Shown piece after piece: positions 34,917 through 43,064 of a stretch of 64,000 bases of DNA (its first letter is position 1; each line of letters starts with the position of its first letter). The notes under the pieces are model-generated. The model was not told the DNA's origin and searched no databases. It worked only from the letters and a program-made list of their open reading frames with translations. This DNA comes from Ruegeria sp. SCSIO 43209. Lineage in GTDB: Bacteria; Pseudomonadota; Alphaproteobacteria; Rhodobacterales; Rhodobacteraceae. The stretch covers positions 2,071,001-2,135,000 of the forward strand of contig NZ_CP065359.1 in NCBI RefSeq assembly GCF_019904295.1. Reading direction: 5' to 3'. Both the position numbers and the translations under genes were made by a program.

Positions 34917-35296
34917 GGTTATCTCCTGCGTCCGAAAAGGCAGGGGCCTTTCGGTTGAATCCTTATGAGCGTGCGCTTTTAACCGCTCATGCGCCCAAGT
35001 CAACCGGATTCGCCGCGTTAGGGGAACAATTCCTGACACGGCTTCAAGAGCAGTCGATTTGGAGCGCTCACGATTCTGTGATAGTGTCGCCGGAACCTTC
35101 GAAGCCCGTTTTGCGGACTTAGGTAATACCGGGCCGGATGTAAATTCCGGCGGACAACACCGCTCACAACTATAGCAACGCCCGGCTGTCTATTTGGCCG
35201 GGTCTTTTCCGGTTTGCGCGCAATCCTGCACGCGACACGGCCAAGGAGTCGGCCGCTTTTAGCGCTCCGAATAAACTGCAACCAAGGGAGAGAAAT
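34917..35296. other. Intergenic region with orphan terminator
   Basis: A 380-bp gap with no recognisable protein gene. On the minus strand a TTGACT at 34998-35003 and TTAAAA at 34977-34982 (15-bp spacing) could form the rpmG promoter. On the plus strand a terminator-like hairpin at 35181-35208 has no gene before it, so a small RNA ending there is possible. A second hairpin, CGGCC-N8-GGCCG then CTTTT, lies near 35237-35260. Confidence 0.45.
35181..35208 (+). terminator. Terminator-like hairpin without upstream gene
   Basis: CCCGGC, a 10-base loop and GCCGGG are followed by TCTTTT. It may end a small RNA starting somewhere in 35050-35150, or act as a leader element of the GYD gene 89 bases downstream. 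Confidence 0.45.
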
Positions 35297-35629
35297 ATGC
35301 CTGTTTTCATTACCTATGCGTCTTATTCGCAAGATGGGGTCAAAGGAATGTTGGCAAAACCGGAAGATCGCACCGGTCCCGTCAAGGCCTTGCTTGAGAA
35401 AGCAGGCGGCAGACTGATCTCATTTTATATAACCACCGGAGGCAATGATGTCGTCGTTATCAGCGAACTGCCTGAAGGCAGTGATGCTGTGGCAATTGGC
35501 ATGGCCGTCGCGGGCACGGGTGCGGTTTCGAGGATCGAGACCGTTCGCGCATGGTCGGCGCAGGAATTTGTTGCCGTCGCCGAAAAAGCTGCAGCACTTG
35601 GCGGCACCTACACACCTCCGGGCGGTTAA
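35297..35629 (+). CDS. GYD-domain protein
   Basis: Small cytoplasmic protein, 110 residues, of the GYD (DUF1488-like ferredoxin fold) family. It begins MPVFITYASYSQDGVKGMLAKPEDRTG (key Y-A-S-Y, G-x-K-G-M) and ends with a Gly-Pro-rich GGTYTPPGG. The GNDVVVISELPEGSDAVAIGMAV segment is characteristic. Function unknown; family members occur as stand-alone proteins in many alphaproteobacteria. GGGAGAG lies 6 bases before the ATG. It converges on rnpB, with only 8 bp between its stop and the RNA 3' end. Confidence 0.85.
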   Translation: MPVFITYASYSQDGVKGMLAKPEDRTGPVKALLEKAGGRLISFYITTGGNDVVVISELPEGSDAVAIGMAVAGTGAVSRIETVRAWSAQEFVAVAEKAAALGGTYTPPGG

Positions 35630-35637
35630 CAGGAGAT

Positions 35638-36032
35638 GCGCGGAGGGCCTGTAAGCCGGATCCTGTTCCAGGGTTGCCCCCTTCGATGACCATTCCTCTA
35701 GGCCGTGCATTGCTGCGCGGCTCGAGCTGCCAACCCGGTCCCTCTCGGCCAAGGCGTACCTAGCGGCGGTATCGGTTTGCACCGACCGGCCCGCGCGGGG
35801 ACCCTATTCGGCATTGCTCCCGGTGGGGCTTGCCGTGCCGCCACTGTTGCCAGCGGCGCGGTGGGCTCTTACCCCACCGTTTCACCCTTGCCACACATGT
35901 GTGGCGGTCTGATTTCTGTGGCGCTTTCCGTCGGGTTTCCCCGCCCGGGCGTTACCCGGCACCGTTGCCTTGTGGAGTCCGGACTTTCCTCTCGGGCCTA
36001 AAGACCCCAGCGGCCATCCGGCCCTCCGCGCG
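35638..36032 (-). ncRNA. rnpB: RNase P RNA (type A)
   Basis: Catalytic RNA of ribonuclease P, about 395 nt. On the minus strand the 5' end GCGCGGAGGGCC pairs perfectly with the 3' GGCCCTCCGCGC to form helix P1. The universal GAGGAAAGTCCGGACTCC block lies about 35 nt in, and the later CR-V region has a GGTAAGAGCCCACCGC-type core. The sequence between is G+C-rich and highly structured, as in alphaproteobacterial RNase P RNAs. A promoter is visible directly upstream. The exact 5' and 3' ends are approximate to a few bases. Confidence 0.95.
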
Positions 36033-36037
36033 TGAGT

Positions 36038-36066
36038 TGGGTAGGCTCTGTGCGTGATGGCGTCAA
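36038..36066 (-). promoter_or_regulatory. Probable rnpB promoter
   Basis: On the minus strand TTGACG (36061-36066), 17 bases, then TACCCA (36038-36043). Transcription would begin at about 36030-36033, matching the 5' end expected from helix P1. Confidence 0.6.
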
Positions 36067-36101
36067 GAGGGGTTGGGGTGGTGAAGGGGCCAGCCCCTTC
36101 T

Positions 36102-36155
36102 TGGCCTACGGCCAATTCATCCCCGAGATATTTTTGGCCAGATGAAGGGCGGATC
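36102..36155. repeat. Dispersed intergenic repeat, copy B
   Basis: Same element as 19821-19876: TGGCCTAcGGCCA inverted repeat, spacer, GAGATATTTTTGG, GCCAGATGAAG, GCGGATC. The last two bases overlap the stop codon of the amidase gene. The CCTCC/GGAGG hairpin of copy A is not preserved, so the terminator function is not shared. Confidence 0.6.
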
Positions 36156-36825
36156 AGGTCGATTTTGGGAGCGGACAGAGGGCTATGAGATCATCGAGGT
36201 GCAAGGGGCCTGAGGCCCACGGGCGATAGCGCAGGCGTGTGGAATTTAGGAGCGTCTTCTCGTCGCTTGTCGCTGTGTAGCCCCGGTTCTGCGCCAGCTC
36301 GCGGAAGTTGACGTTCGGTTCGAGGGCAGTACCACGCCGAGCGGCAAGGCGCTGGTGTTCCAGCCTTTGCCAGTCGAACCGAGGGCCGGGGTCGGACTTG
36401 CGGCCCGGTGCCATGTCGGAATGCCCGATCACACCCTCAGGCGCGATGGTCCAACGCTGCATGAGTTCGGGCAAAAGCTGTTCCAATACACGCATTTGGG
36501 GTTCGGCAAACGGGTGATCTCCGCCATTGTCCAGCTCGATCCCGATCGAGCGGGAGTTTATGTCGGCTTGCCCTTGCCACTCCCCTGCCCCGGCGTGCCA
36601 AGCGCGATCTTCCTCTCGGACAAGCTGCCAGAGCGCACCGTCGCGACCGATCAGGTAGTGGGCGGAGACCTCGGGACCCGGATCGCAAAGACGTTCAAGC
36701 GCGGCAGCAGCGCTCTCCATTGCAGTGTAGTGCAGCACGATCAGCTTGGGTGACAGCCCATCCCGGCGGGGGCCGAAATTGGGCGATGGGTGCCAGATGG
36801 GGGAGAGCTTAGTTGTTGACGGCAC
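36154..36825 (-). CDS. AmpD-type N-acetylmuramoyl-L-alanine amidase
   Basis: Zinc amidase_2 protein, 223 residues, cleaving the bond between N-acetylmuramic acid and L-Ala in (anhydro)muropeptides during wall recycling. Zinc ligands: His in VLHYTAME (near residue 35), His in IGHSDMAPGRKSDPG (near residue 137), and Asp three residues into KSDPG. HYLIGRDGALWQLV and SIGIELDN are family motifs. No signal peptide, so cytoplasmic. No ATG fits; GTG at 36823-36825 is chosen, starting 20 residues before HYTAM as in relatives, and it overlaps the upstream lipoprotein gene by 17 bp. The residue after the start is VPSTTKLSP. Start confidence moderate. Confidence 0.88.
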   Translation of the reverse strand: MPSTTKLSPIWHPSPNFGPRRDGLSPKLIVLHYTAMESAAAALERLCDPGPEVSAHYLIGRDGALWQLVREEDRAWHAGAGEWQGQADINSRSIGIELDNGGDHPFAEPQMRVLEQLLPELMQRWTIAPEGVIGHSDMAPGRKSDPGPRFDWQRLEHQRLAARRGTALEPNVNFRELAQNRGYTATSDEKTLLNSTRLRYRPWASGPLHLDDLIALCPLPKST

Positions 36826-37513
36826 TGCGGAACGGGCTGGGGTCCCAGCCGCAGGCGTAACCGTCGCCGTCCGGATCCAGCCCTTTGCGGTCACGCTGGG
36901 GGCCTCCATTCGACAGAAACTCAATCTGCGCCTGATCAGGTGAGGCGAACTGAGCGCAGTTGCGCTGTGCCTTGGCCTGCAGGTTAAATCCCGCTCGGCT
37001 GTACAACTGGGTACCGATGGGGTTCGAAGTGCTCAGGGCGTATTGCACGATATTGGGTTGCCCGTCAGAGCCACGCTCGGGCACGGCAGTAGGGGCGACG
37101 ACCTCGTAAGACTGCCGATTCTGTTCGATACGAGCAGCGTCGGCATCGATACTGCGACGGTTCGAGACAGCCTCAAAATCCTGCTCATCAGAGATACTTG
37201 GGTTGTTTGTTGCAGTCAGAGGCGCGACGCGCGTCTCTTGACCCGACGTATTCGCCAAGGCAATGGCTGTCTGGTTGGCGATGTCAGTGGCGTCGCCTGT
37301 CGGCGCGGCACCAACAGCCCCCTGCGCCGAGAGCGGCTGTTCGGAAACCGCCTCGGGTGGCGCAAGCGGATTACCGGCCAGACCCTGCCCGGCCAGTTCG
37401 GCCTCGCGCTGCGCCTGATATTCCGGCGTATTGAAACCGGTACCCGAAACAGGGGTAACGGTATCACATGCCGCGATCAGCCCAAGGGCCGGGATCAGAA
37501 GCAATTTGCGCAT
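36809..37513 (-). CDS. Lipoprotein with excalibur-like C terminus
   Basis: Predicted lipoprotein, 234 residues. The signal peptide MRKLLLIPALGLIAAC has lipobox IAAC with Cys16 and Asp at +2. The middle is low-complexity and rich in Ala, Gln, Thr and Pro, suggesting a flexible periplasmic spacer. The C-terminal 40 residues (NCAQFASPDQAQIEFLSNGG, then DPDGDGYACGWDPSPFR) resemble the calcium-binding excalibur domain with its D-x-D-x-D-G-x-x-C motif. It lies 41 bp after gatA on the same strand and overlaps the amidase gene, hinting at an envelope-linked operon tail. Function unknown. Confidence 0.85.
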   Translation of the reverse strand: MRKLLLIPALGLIAACDTVTPVSGTGFNTPEYQAQREAELAGQGLAGNPLAPPEAVSEQPLSAQGAVGAAPTGDATDIANQTAIALANTSGQETRVAPLTATNNPSISDEQDFEAVSNRRSIDADAARIEQNRQSYEVVAPTAVPERGSDGQPNIVQYALSTSNPIGTQLYSRAGFNLQAKAQRNCAQFASPDQAQIEFLSNGGPQRDRKGLDPDGDGYACGWDPSPFRSAVNN

Positions 37514-37554
37514 TTGACTGCTCCGGTTCTTTATTGCCGTGTCAGGATTGAGGA

Positions 37555-39042
37555 TTACCACCATTTTCCGGGCTTGGCCACAAACCCAGCCGCGCTCTCT
37601 AGCGCGTAGGCGGTGTTGAGCAGATCGCCTTCCTCCCACGGACGGCCGATCAGCTGCAGACCCAACGGAAGGCCCTGTTTGTCCAGACCAGCAGGAACCG
37701 AAATACCGGGCAGGCCAGCGAGGTTCACTGTCACGGTGAACACATCGTTCAGGTACATCTGAACAGGATCAGCCTCGGTCATCTCGCCCAGACCGAACGA
37801 GGCCGACGGCGTTGCCGGGGTCAGGATCGCATCAACGCCTGCAGCAAAGACATCTTCGAAGTCCTTCTTGATCAGGGTACGGACCTTGCGGGCGCGGTTG
37901 TAGTAGGCGTCATAGAAGCCTGCAGACAGCACGTAGGTGCCGATCATCACCCGGCGCTGGACCTCATGGCCGAAGCCTTCGGCGCGGGTCTTTTCGTACA
38001 TCTCGGTGATGCCATCGCCTTGAGCCAACTGCGCTCGGCGGCCATACCGGACACCGTCATAGCGGGCGAGGTTCGACGACGCCTCGGCAGGAGCAATCAC
38101 GTAATAGGCAGGCAGCGCGTATTTGGTATGCGGCAGCGAGATATCTACGATTTCGGCGCCTGCGTCTTTCAGCATAGCGGTGCCATCGGCCCAAAGCTTT
38201 TCAATCTCGGCAGGCATGCCGTCCATGCGGTATTCCTTGGGGATACCGATTTTCTTGCCTTTGATATCGCCGGTCAGCATCGCCTCGAAATTTGGCACGG
38301 CCAGCTCGGCGCTGGTGGAATCCTTGGGGTCATGACCGCACATGGTTTCCAGCATGATCGCTGCGTCACGGACGTTCTTGGTCATCGGTCCAGCCTGATC
38401 CAACGAAGACGCAAAGGCCACGATACCCCAACGCGAGCAACGGCCATAGGTTGGCTTGATGCCGGTGATGCCGACAAAAGCAGCAGGCTGGCGGATCGAA
38501 CCGCCGGTATCGGTACCGGTCGCGGCCAGACACAGGTCAGCCGAGACAGCCGAGGCTGAGCCACCGGACGAGCCGCCGGGTGTCAGCTGTGCATCGTCAT
38601 TGCCGCGCCGCCACGGGCTGACCGCATTGCCGTAAACGGATGTTTCATTAGACGAACCCATCGCGAACTCGTCCATGTTCAGCTTGCCCAGCATCACAGC
38701 ACCAGCATCCGCCAATTGTTGCGACACGGTGGATTCGTATTCGGGCTTGAACCCCTCGAGAATATTCGAGGCCGCTTGCGAGGGCACGCCCTTAGTGCAA
38801 AACAGGTCCTTGATGCCGATCGGCAGACCGCACATCGAAGGCGCGTCGCCGCCTTTGATCCGCTCATCCGCCGCCTTGGCGCGCTCCAACGCGATCTCGG
38901 GCGTCTTGTGGACAAACGCGTTCAGCGCGTCGGCGTCGTCAATGGCCTTGAGGCAGGCCTCGGTCAGTTCGACCGAGGTCACTTCTTTGGCACGCAGCGC
39001 ATCGCGGGCCTCGGCCAGGCCCAGTTTGTTCAGTTCGCTCAT
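37555..39042 (-). CDS. gatA: Glutamyl-tRNA(Gln) amidotransferase subunit A
   Basis: Amidase subunit of GatCAB, which converts Glu-tRNA(Gln) (and often Asp-tRNA(Asn)) to the amide forms, 495 residues. The Ser-cisSer-Lys triad is visible: Lys in GIKDLFC near residue 75, and the paired serines in the [15 protein letters not shown] block near residues 153-160, with the amidase-signature [12 protein letters not shown] following. It starts 3 bp after gatC. gatB is not in the window, as is common when it lies elsewhere. It hydrolyses glutamine and channels ammonia to GatB. Confidence 0.97.
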   Translation of the reverse strand: MSELNKLGLAEARDALRAKEVTSVELTEACLKAIDDADALNAFVHKTPEIALERAKAADERIKGGDAPSMCGLPIGIKDLFCTKGVPSQAASNILEGFKPEYESTVSQQLADAGAVMLGKLNMDEFAMGSSNETSVYGNAVSPWRRGNDDAQLTPGGSSGGSASAVSADLCLAATGTDTGGSIRQPAAFVGITGIKPTYGRCSRWGIVAFASSLDQAGPMTKNVRDAAIMLETMCGHDPKDSTSAELAVPNFEAMLTGDIKGKKIGIPKEYRMDGMPAEIEKLWADGTAMLKDAGAEIVDISLPHTKYALPAYYVIAPAEASSNLARYDGVRYGRRAQLAQGDGITEMYEKTRAEGFGHEVQRRVMIGTYVLSAGFYDAYYNRARKVRTLIKKDFEDVFAAGVDAILTPATPSASFGLGEMTEADPVQMYLNDVFTVTVNLAGLPGISVPAGLDKQGLPLGLQLIGRPWEEGDLLNTAYALESAAGFVAKPGKWW

Positions 39043-39045
39043 GAC

Positions 39046-39333
39046 TTACTCCACAACTTTTGGAACAGCGAAGAACCCTTCGCGCGCATCGGGGGCGTTG
39101 GATAGGACCTTGTCCTGCTGGTTTCCATCGGTGACCACGTCCTGACGACGCTTCAGGCGCATCGGCTCGACCGAGACCATCGGCTCGACGCCTTCGACAT
39201 CCACTTCGTTCAGTTGCTCGATAAACCCGAGGATATTGTTGAACTCGGACGCCAGCGCAGGCAGCGCATCATCCTCGACCTTGATCCGGGCCAGTTTGGC
39301 CACCTTGGCGGCGGTGCTTTGGTCAATCGACAT
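39046..39333 (-). CDS. gatC: Glutamyl-tRNA(Gln) amidotransferase subunit C
   Basis: Small stabilising subunit of GatCAB, 95 residues, normal length. It begins MSIDQSTAAKVAKLARI and contains LASEFNNILGFIEQLNEVDVEGVEPM, the conserved GatC block (key F-x-x-I-L-x-F-I-x-x-L). It wraps GatA and GatB together. First gene of gatC-gatA, divergent from the small secreted-protein gene across 224 bp. Confidence 0.96.
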   Translation of the reverse strand: MSIDQSTAAKVAKLARIKVEDDALPALASEFNNILGFIEQLNEVDVEGVEPMVSVEPMRLKRRQDVVTDGNQQDKVLSNAPDAREGFFAVPKVVE

Positions 39334-39468
39334 CGGAAACCCTCATCTACGTTAGGGGGCGTTTACCTGCCTGCCGCAACACTCGCAAGAGCGACAGGCG
39401 GCAGACGCGGATTCAGACCCAATATCGCCAGCTGCCATGCATATTTGAATGGCTGATATGCAAATAAG

Positions 39469-39518
39469 TAAACCGATTAGTTCAGTTTTGCCATTGAAAA
39501 AATGAACCGAACAGTTCA
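39469..39518. promoter_or_regulatory. Two operator-like palindromes, TGAAC-N6-GTTCA type
   Basis: Site 1 at 39469-39484 is TAAACCGATTAGTTCA and site 2 at 39503-39518 is TGAACCGAACAGTTCA. They share AACCGA and AGTTCA and lie 34 bp apart centre to centre. Site 2 is a near-perfect inverted repeat (TGAAC/GTTCA); site 1 has one mismatch. They resemble TetR-family operators built on AACCGAACnGTTC. They sit 40-89 bp before the secreted-protein start and about 136 bp from gatC. The cognate regulator is not encoded nearby. Confidence 0.6.
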
Positions 39519-39557
39519 CCTCAATATCGTGACGCAACGAGAAATCGGAGACACCTC

Positions 39558-39716
39558 ATGAAAACCCTTCTTCCCGCCTTCATATTGTCCGCTCTGGTTC
39601 TGACCTCGCCCGCCCTGGCTTTGGGTATCGATATGAACAATCTGACCCGAAACCTTAGCTTCCCCGCGCCTGTTTCGGAGCCCGTGACGAGGGACCACAC
39701 CCAGGCAGGCAAATAA
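39558..39716 (+). CDS. Small secreted protein, 52 residues
   Basis: Short gene encoding a peptide with a clear Sec signal (Lys2, hydrophobic LLPAFILSALVLTS, cleavage after PALA near residue 21). The mature part is about 31 residues, polar, with no Cys (begins LGIDMNNLTRNLSF, ends HTQAGK). GGAG lies 8 bases before the ATG. A very strong terminator starts 11 bases after the stop, and two operator-like sites lie upstream, so this is a complete transcription unit. I recognise no family. It could be a periplasmic peptide, signal or stress-induced small protein; the function is unknown. Confidence 0.75.
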   Translation: MKTLLPAFILSALVLTSPALALGIDMNNLTRNLSFPAPVSEPVTRDHTQAGK

Positions 39717-39727
39717 CCCTGACCTGC

Positions 39728-39767
39728 GCGCCGGATCGGTATGCCCCCTCCCGATCCGGCGCTTTTT
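39728..39767 (+). terminator. Intrinsic terminator after the small secreted-protein gene
   Basis: GCGCCGGATCGG pairs perfectly with CCGATCCGGCGC (12 bp) across an 11-base loop, followed by TTTTT. Confidence 0.93.
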
Positions 39768-39870
39768 ACAATTGACTGCTGCACCCATTCCAACAACTCG
39801 TTAGCATGGTCTTGGACCAAACGCCGAACCACCCGTCAGGTGCAGTTCAGGCGAGCTAACGGAGCAGAGA

Positions 39871-40434
39871 ATGAGCACACGCAAGCAAACCGTTCTGGAC
39901 GCAATTGACGCAGCAAATGCGCAAGACCCTAATATGGAGGACGGCCAGCCGGTCGAGCTGCTTTATGGCCAACGCATGAGCACCGAGCTGGATCGGCTAT
40001 TTCCCGATGCGTCGGATGCTTTACAGATCGCCGCACGTGGTCAGCATGTCGAACGCTGGAAGCTAAAGCGCACTGAATACCCCGAAGGACGTGCAGGGTA
40101 TCTGGCCTGGAGGAAGGCGCAAGGCGTATATCACGCTGACGTTGTGCAAGGTTTCATGGAACAGGCTGAATATAGTGCGGACGATATAGAAGCCGTCGGG
40201 CAAATGCTGCGCAAACAGGGGATCAAGCGCAATGCCGAGGTACAGGCGCTTGAGGACGTGATCTGTTTCGTTTTTCTGAAATGGTACTTTGAACCTTTTG
40301 CCGCCAAGCACTCCGCCGAAAAAATCCAGCGCATCGTTGAAAAAACGGCTTTCAAGATGTCAGCCGAAGGCCGCGCGCGCGTATTGGCTGAATTTGATCT
40401 GCCCGAGGCTTTGGCTGCTGCGTTCAGGGACTAA
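39871..40434 (+). CDS. DUF4202 protein
   Basis: Cytoplasmic protein of 187 residues of the DUF4202 family, found in proteobacteria and fungi. Characteristic blocks are QIAARGQHVERWKLKRTEYPEGRAGYLAWR (key H-V-x-R-W), then YHADVV, and VQALEDVICFVFLKWYFEPFAAKH (key E-D-x-x-C-x-V-F-L). Conserved His, Glu and Asp positions recall an HD-like metal-dependent hydrolase, but no activity is established to my knowledge. Preceded by CGGAG about 8 bases before the ATG. It converges on the ceramidase-like gene. Confidence 0.88.
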   Translation: MSTRKQTVLDAIDAANAQDPNMEDGQPVELLYGQRMSTELDRLFPDASDALQIAARGQHVERWKLKRTEYPEGRAGYLAWRKAQGVYHADVVQGFMEQAEYSADDIEAVGQMLRKQGIKRNAEVQALEDVICFVFLKWYFEPFAAKHSAEKIQRIVEKTAFKMSAEGRARVLAEFDLPEALAAAFRD

Positions 40435-40464
40435 CCAATCAGGATGATGCTTCGGTGGTTCTGA

Positions 40465-41148
40465 TCAATGTCCTGATCCTGCAGCCACCGCAGCTCCGGC
40501 AGGTGGATTTCGGATCGCCCGCAGATAAACCTCAATCATCCAGCCCAGCATAACTGCATTCAGAATGTGCCACATAAAATGCGTCCCCGTTGGCAGATAC
40601 CCGCAAATTGGAGTGTCCAGTGATCGAAAGGTGATCGAGGTGATCAGGACAGTTGCTCCTATTGTCAGCCCACACGCAGTGTCCGGGGCTTTCCGGCGCA
40701 ACAGGACCGCATAAATCAGAATCAATAGAGGAACTGGGGCGTATGCCGCCGAGCCACCAAGCCCAGGCACCAACTGGAATAGCGGGATCGTCAGCGCCAC
40801 GTATGGAAAGAACAGCGCGGTCAAACCCAGCGCGTATCTGTTGCTCAGCCGCCAGACATCGCGATTCACTGCGTAGATGTAAACGAGGATGTACAGCAGA
40901 ATTGGCGTCACATCCAAGATCGCCGCCCAAACCTGCGCATGGGTATGGAACAGATAGCTGCCAATTCCGATCATCGCCAATATGACAACCAAAGCCATCG
41001 CCAAAGGTGCGCCCCGCCCGCGCGCCCTTTGCCACATCACAAATGCAGCAATAAGAAAGGCCGCATTGGTAATCGCGTTTATCGGCTCGGCCCAATACGC
41101 GGGTGAGAGCCTCTCACAATATCCATCAACATACTGCGTCCAATCCAT
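40465..41148 (-). CDS. Ceramidase/CREST-family membrane protein
   Basis: Inner-membrane protein of 227 residues with seven hydrophobic segments, in the CREST superfamily that includes alkaline ceramidases. Metal-binding residues expected for the fold are visible: SYLFHTHAQ (His near residue 68), Asp in AAILDVTPI, and GTHFMWHILNAVMLG (two His near residues 187-192). Few roseobacters make ceramide-type lipids, so the substrate may be another amide lipid. It starts 57 bp from the divergent UPF0173 gene. Catalytic role inferred from the conserved His/Asp set. Confidence 0.82.
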   Translation of the reverse strand: MDWTQYVDGYCERLSPAYWAEPINAITNAAFLIAAFVMWQRARGRGAPLAMALVVILAMIGIGSYLFHTHAQVWAAILDVTPILLYILVYIYAVNRDVWRLSNRYALGLTALFFPYVALTIPLFQLVPGLGGSAAYAPVPLLILIYAVLLRRKAPDTACGLTIGATVLITSITFRSLDTPICGYLPTGTHFMWHILNAVMLGWMIEVYLRAIRNPPAGAAVAAGSGH

Positions 41149-41205
41149 AGATTTTTACATAGCCGATGCTAGGCTAACTCCAAGCGGAAAATGGGAGGAT
41201 TCTCT

Positions 41206-41898
41206 ATGGATATCATTTGGCTGGGACATGGCAGCTTTCGCATCGAAACAGCAGGACAAGTTCTATTGATCGATCCCTGGCTGACGGGCAACCCGTCTTT
41301 GCCCGAAGATCAGCATGACGCAGCCGTTGCGGGCGCGACGCATATCCTGCTGACTCATACTCATTTCGATCATGTCGTCGATGTGCTGCCGCTGGCCAAA
41401 CATCTAAACGTGCCCGTGGTCGGGCAATACGACCTGATGGGCTACTGGGCCGAGGCTGAAGGTATTGAAACGGTCGGATTCAACAAGGGTGGCACTGTTG
41501 ACCTAAACGGTGTCAAATTAACGATGGTGCCTGCGTCGCACAGCTCGACCTTCTCGACGCCTGATGGTCTTCGCACGGGTGGAACCGAGGTCGGCTATAT
41601 GATCGCGTCCGAGGACTGTATGCTCTATTTCTCTGGCGATACCGACATTATGGCCGACATGGAGTGGATGGGTGATTATTACAAACCCGATATCGGCATC
41701 CTTTCGGCAGGCGGCCACTTTACCATGGACATGAAGGGCACTGCCTATGCTGCCAAGCGGTATTTCAATTTCAAGACAGTGATCCCGTGCCATTACAAGA
41801 CCTTTCCGATTCTCGCGCAATCGGCTCAGGAATTGGCTGACGGGTTACCCGGTGTCGATGTAATCGAGCCCGAGGTCATGCAGGCGATTTCTCTCTGA
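41206..41898 (+). CDS. UPF0173 metal-dependent hydrolase
   Basis: Cytoplasmic metallo-beta-lactamase-fold protein, 230 residues, of the YtkL/UPF0173 family. The metal motif THTHFDH lies at residues 50-56 (His51, His53, Asp55, His56), with later His residues in VPASHSSTFS and VIPCHYKTFP and the GDTDIMADM block. Physiological substrate unknown. GGGAGGA lies 6 bases before the ATG at 41206; an in-frame ATG 15 bases earlier would place this site inside the gene. The stop overlaps the start of the M24 gene (TGATG), so the two are coupled. Confidence 0.9.
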   Translation: MDIIWLGHGSFRIETAGQVLLIDPWLTGNPSLPEDQHDAAVAGATHILLTHTHFDHVVDVLPLAKHLNVPVVGQYDLMGYWAEAEGIETVGFNKGGTVDLNGVKLTMVPASHSSTFSTPDGLRTGGTEVGYMIASEDCMLYFSGDTDIMADMEWMGDYYKPDIGILSAGGHFTMDMKGTAYAAKRYFNFKTVIPCHYKTFPILAQSAQELADGLPGVDVIEPEVMQAISL

Positions 41899-43064
41899 TG
41901 CCCGCGTCGGATTTCAGCGCGCAGGAATACGCTGACCGCATTCACAAGACCCGTTCTGCGATGGATCAACAGGGTATCGAGACCTTGTTGATCACGGACC
42001 CATCGAACATGGCGTGGCTCACCGGTTATGACGGTTGGAGCTTTTACGTACCGCAGATGGTCATCCTGCCCGCCAGCGGATCGCCCCTTTGGTGGGGCAG
42101 AACGCAGGACAAGGCGGGGGCTGCGCAGACCACCTGGCTGGACCAGATGGACCTGCTGGACTGGCCCGAAGAGCATGTGCAACACCCGGACCACCATCCG
42201 GTCGACGCGCTCGTCCTTGCGTTGCGGGATCGCGGCTGGACCTCTGGTATCGGCGTGGAGATGGATAACTATTATTACTCAGCCGCCAGTCACCGCATCC
42301 TCGAACGCGCCTTCGGTGCATTGATTGACGCCACAGGGCTTGTGAATTGGAAGCGCGCCGTAAAAAGCGATGCCGAGATCGCAATGATGCGCAAGGCGGG
42401 TCAGCTGACCGCACATATGCACGGAGTTCTGCGTGACGCATATCGCGAAGGATTGCCCAAAAACCAACTTGTCGCCGAAGTGCAGGCGGCAGGCATCGCC
42501 GGACTGCCCGGCCTAGCCGGAGATTACCCTGCTATCGTGCCGATTGCACCCTCCGGTCGTGAGGCTTCTGCCTCGCACATTACTTGGAACGACCGACCTC
42601 TGGCGCGGGATGAGGCGACCTATTTCGAAATCTCCGGCTGCTATCGACGCTATCACTGCCCCGCCAGTCGCAGCCTGTTTCTGGGTGATCCCCCGGATGA
42701 TATCCGCCGGGCCGAAGCCGCCGTTCTAACCGCTATCGACGACACAATGACCGCCGCACGCCCTGGCATCACCTGCGAAGAGGTCGCGGCTTGTGTCTAT
42801 GACAGTTTCGCCCGCGCGGGGTATGTCAAAGCCAACCGCACCGGCTATCCCATCGGGCTCAGCTATCCGCCCGACTGGGGCGAGCGCACCATGAGCCTGC
42901 GACCCGGTGACACGACGGAATTGCAAGAGAATATGACCTTTCACCTAATGCCCGGCCTCTGGACCCCAGACTGGGGACTGGCGATTACCGAAAGCTTTGT
43001 GGTGACGTCAGATGGGGGCAAGCCCCTGGCTGATATCTCACGTGAAATGGTCGTAAAAACTTAA
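41898..43064 (+). CDS. M24-family hydrolase, ectoine hydrolase (DoeA/EutD)-like
   Basis: Creatinase/prolidase-fold protein of 388 residues. An N-terminal creatinase domain (ITDPSNMAWLTGYDGWSFYVPQM) precedes a pita-bread domain from about residue 155. The usual M24 metal ligands are altered: the D-x-D strand is replaced by YFEISGCYRRYHCPASRS, and the late E-P-G block by FHLMPGLW. The same pattern occurs in ectoine hydrolases (DoeA/EutD), which open ectoine to N-acetyl-diaminobutyrate. No other ectoine-degradation genes are adjacent, so another cyclic amidine or amide substrate is possible. Coupled to the UPF0173 gene by TGATG; overlaps tadA tail-to-tail by 4 bp. Confidence 0.8.
   Translation: MPASDFSAQEYADRIHKTRSAMDQQGIETLLITDPSNMAWLTGYDGWSFYVPQMVILPASGSPLWWGRTQDKAGAAQTTWLDQMDLLDWPEEHVQHPDHHPVDALVLALRDRGWTSGIGVEMDNYYYSAASHRILERAFGALIDATGLVNWKRAVKSDAEIAMMRKAGQLTAHMHGVLRDAYREGLPKNQLVAEVQAAGIAGLPGLAGDYPAIVPIAPSGREASASHITWNDRPLARDEATYFEISGCYRRYHCPASRSLFLGDPPDDIRRAEAAVLTAIDDTMTAARPGITCEEVAACVYDSFARAGYVKANRTGYPIGLSYPPDWGERTMSLRPGDTTELQENMTFHLMPGLWTPDWGLAITESFVVTSDGGKPLADISREMVVKT

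Noticed and set aside
41898..43064. Calling the M24 protein a prolidase or Xaa-Pro aminopeptidase
   Set aside because: The metal-ligand strands are altered in the manner of ectoine hydrolases.
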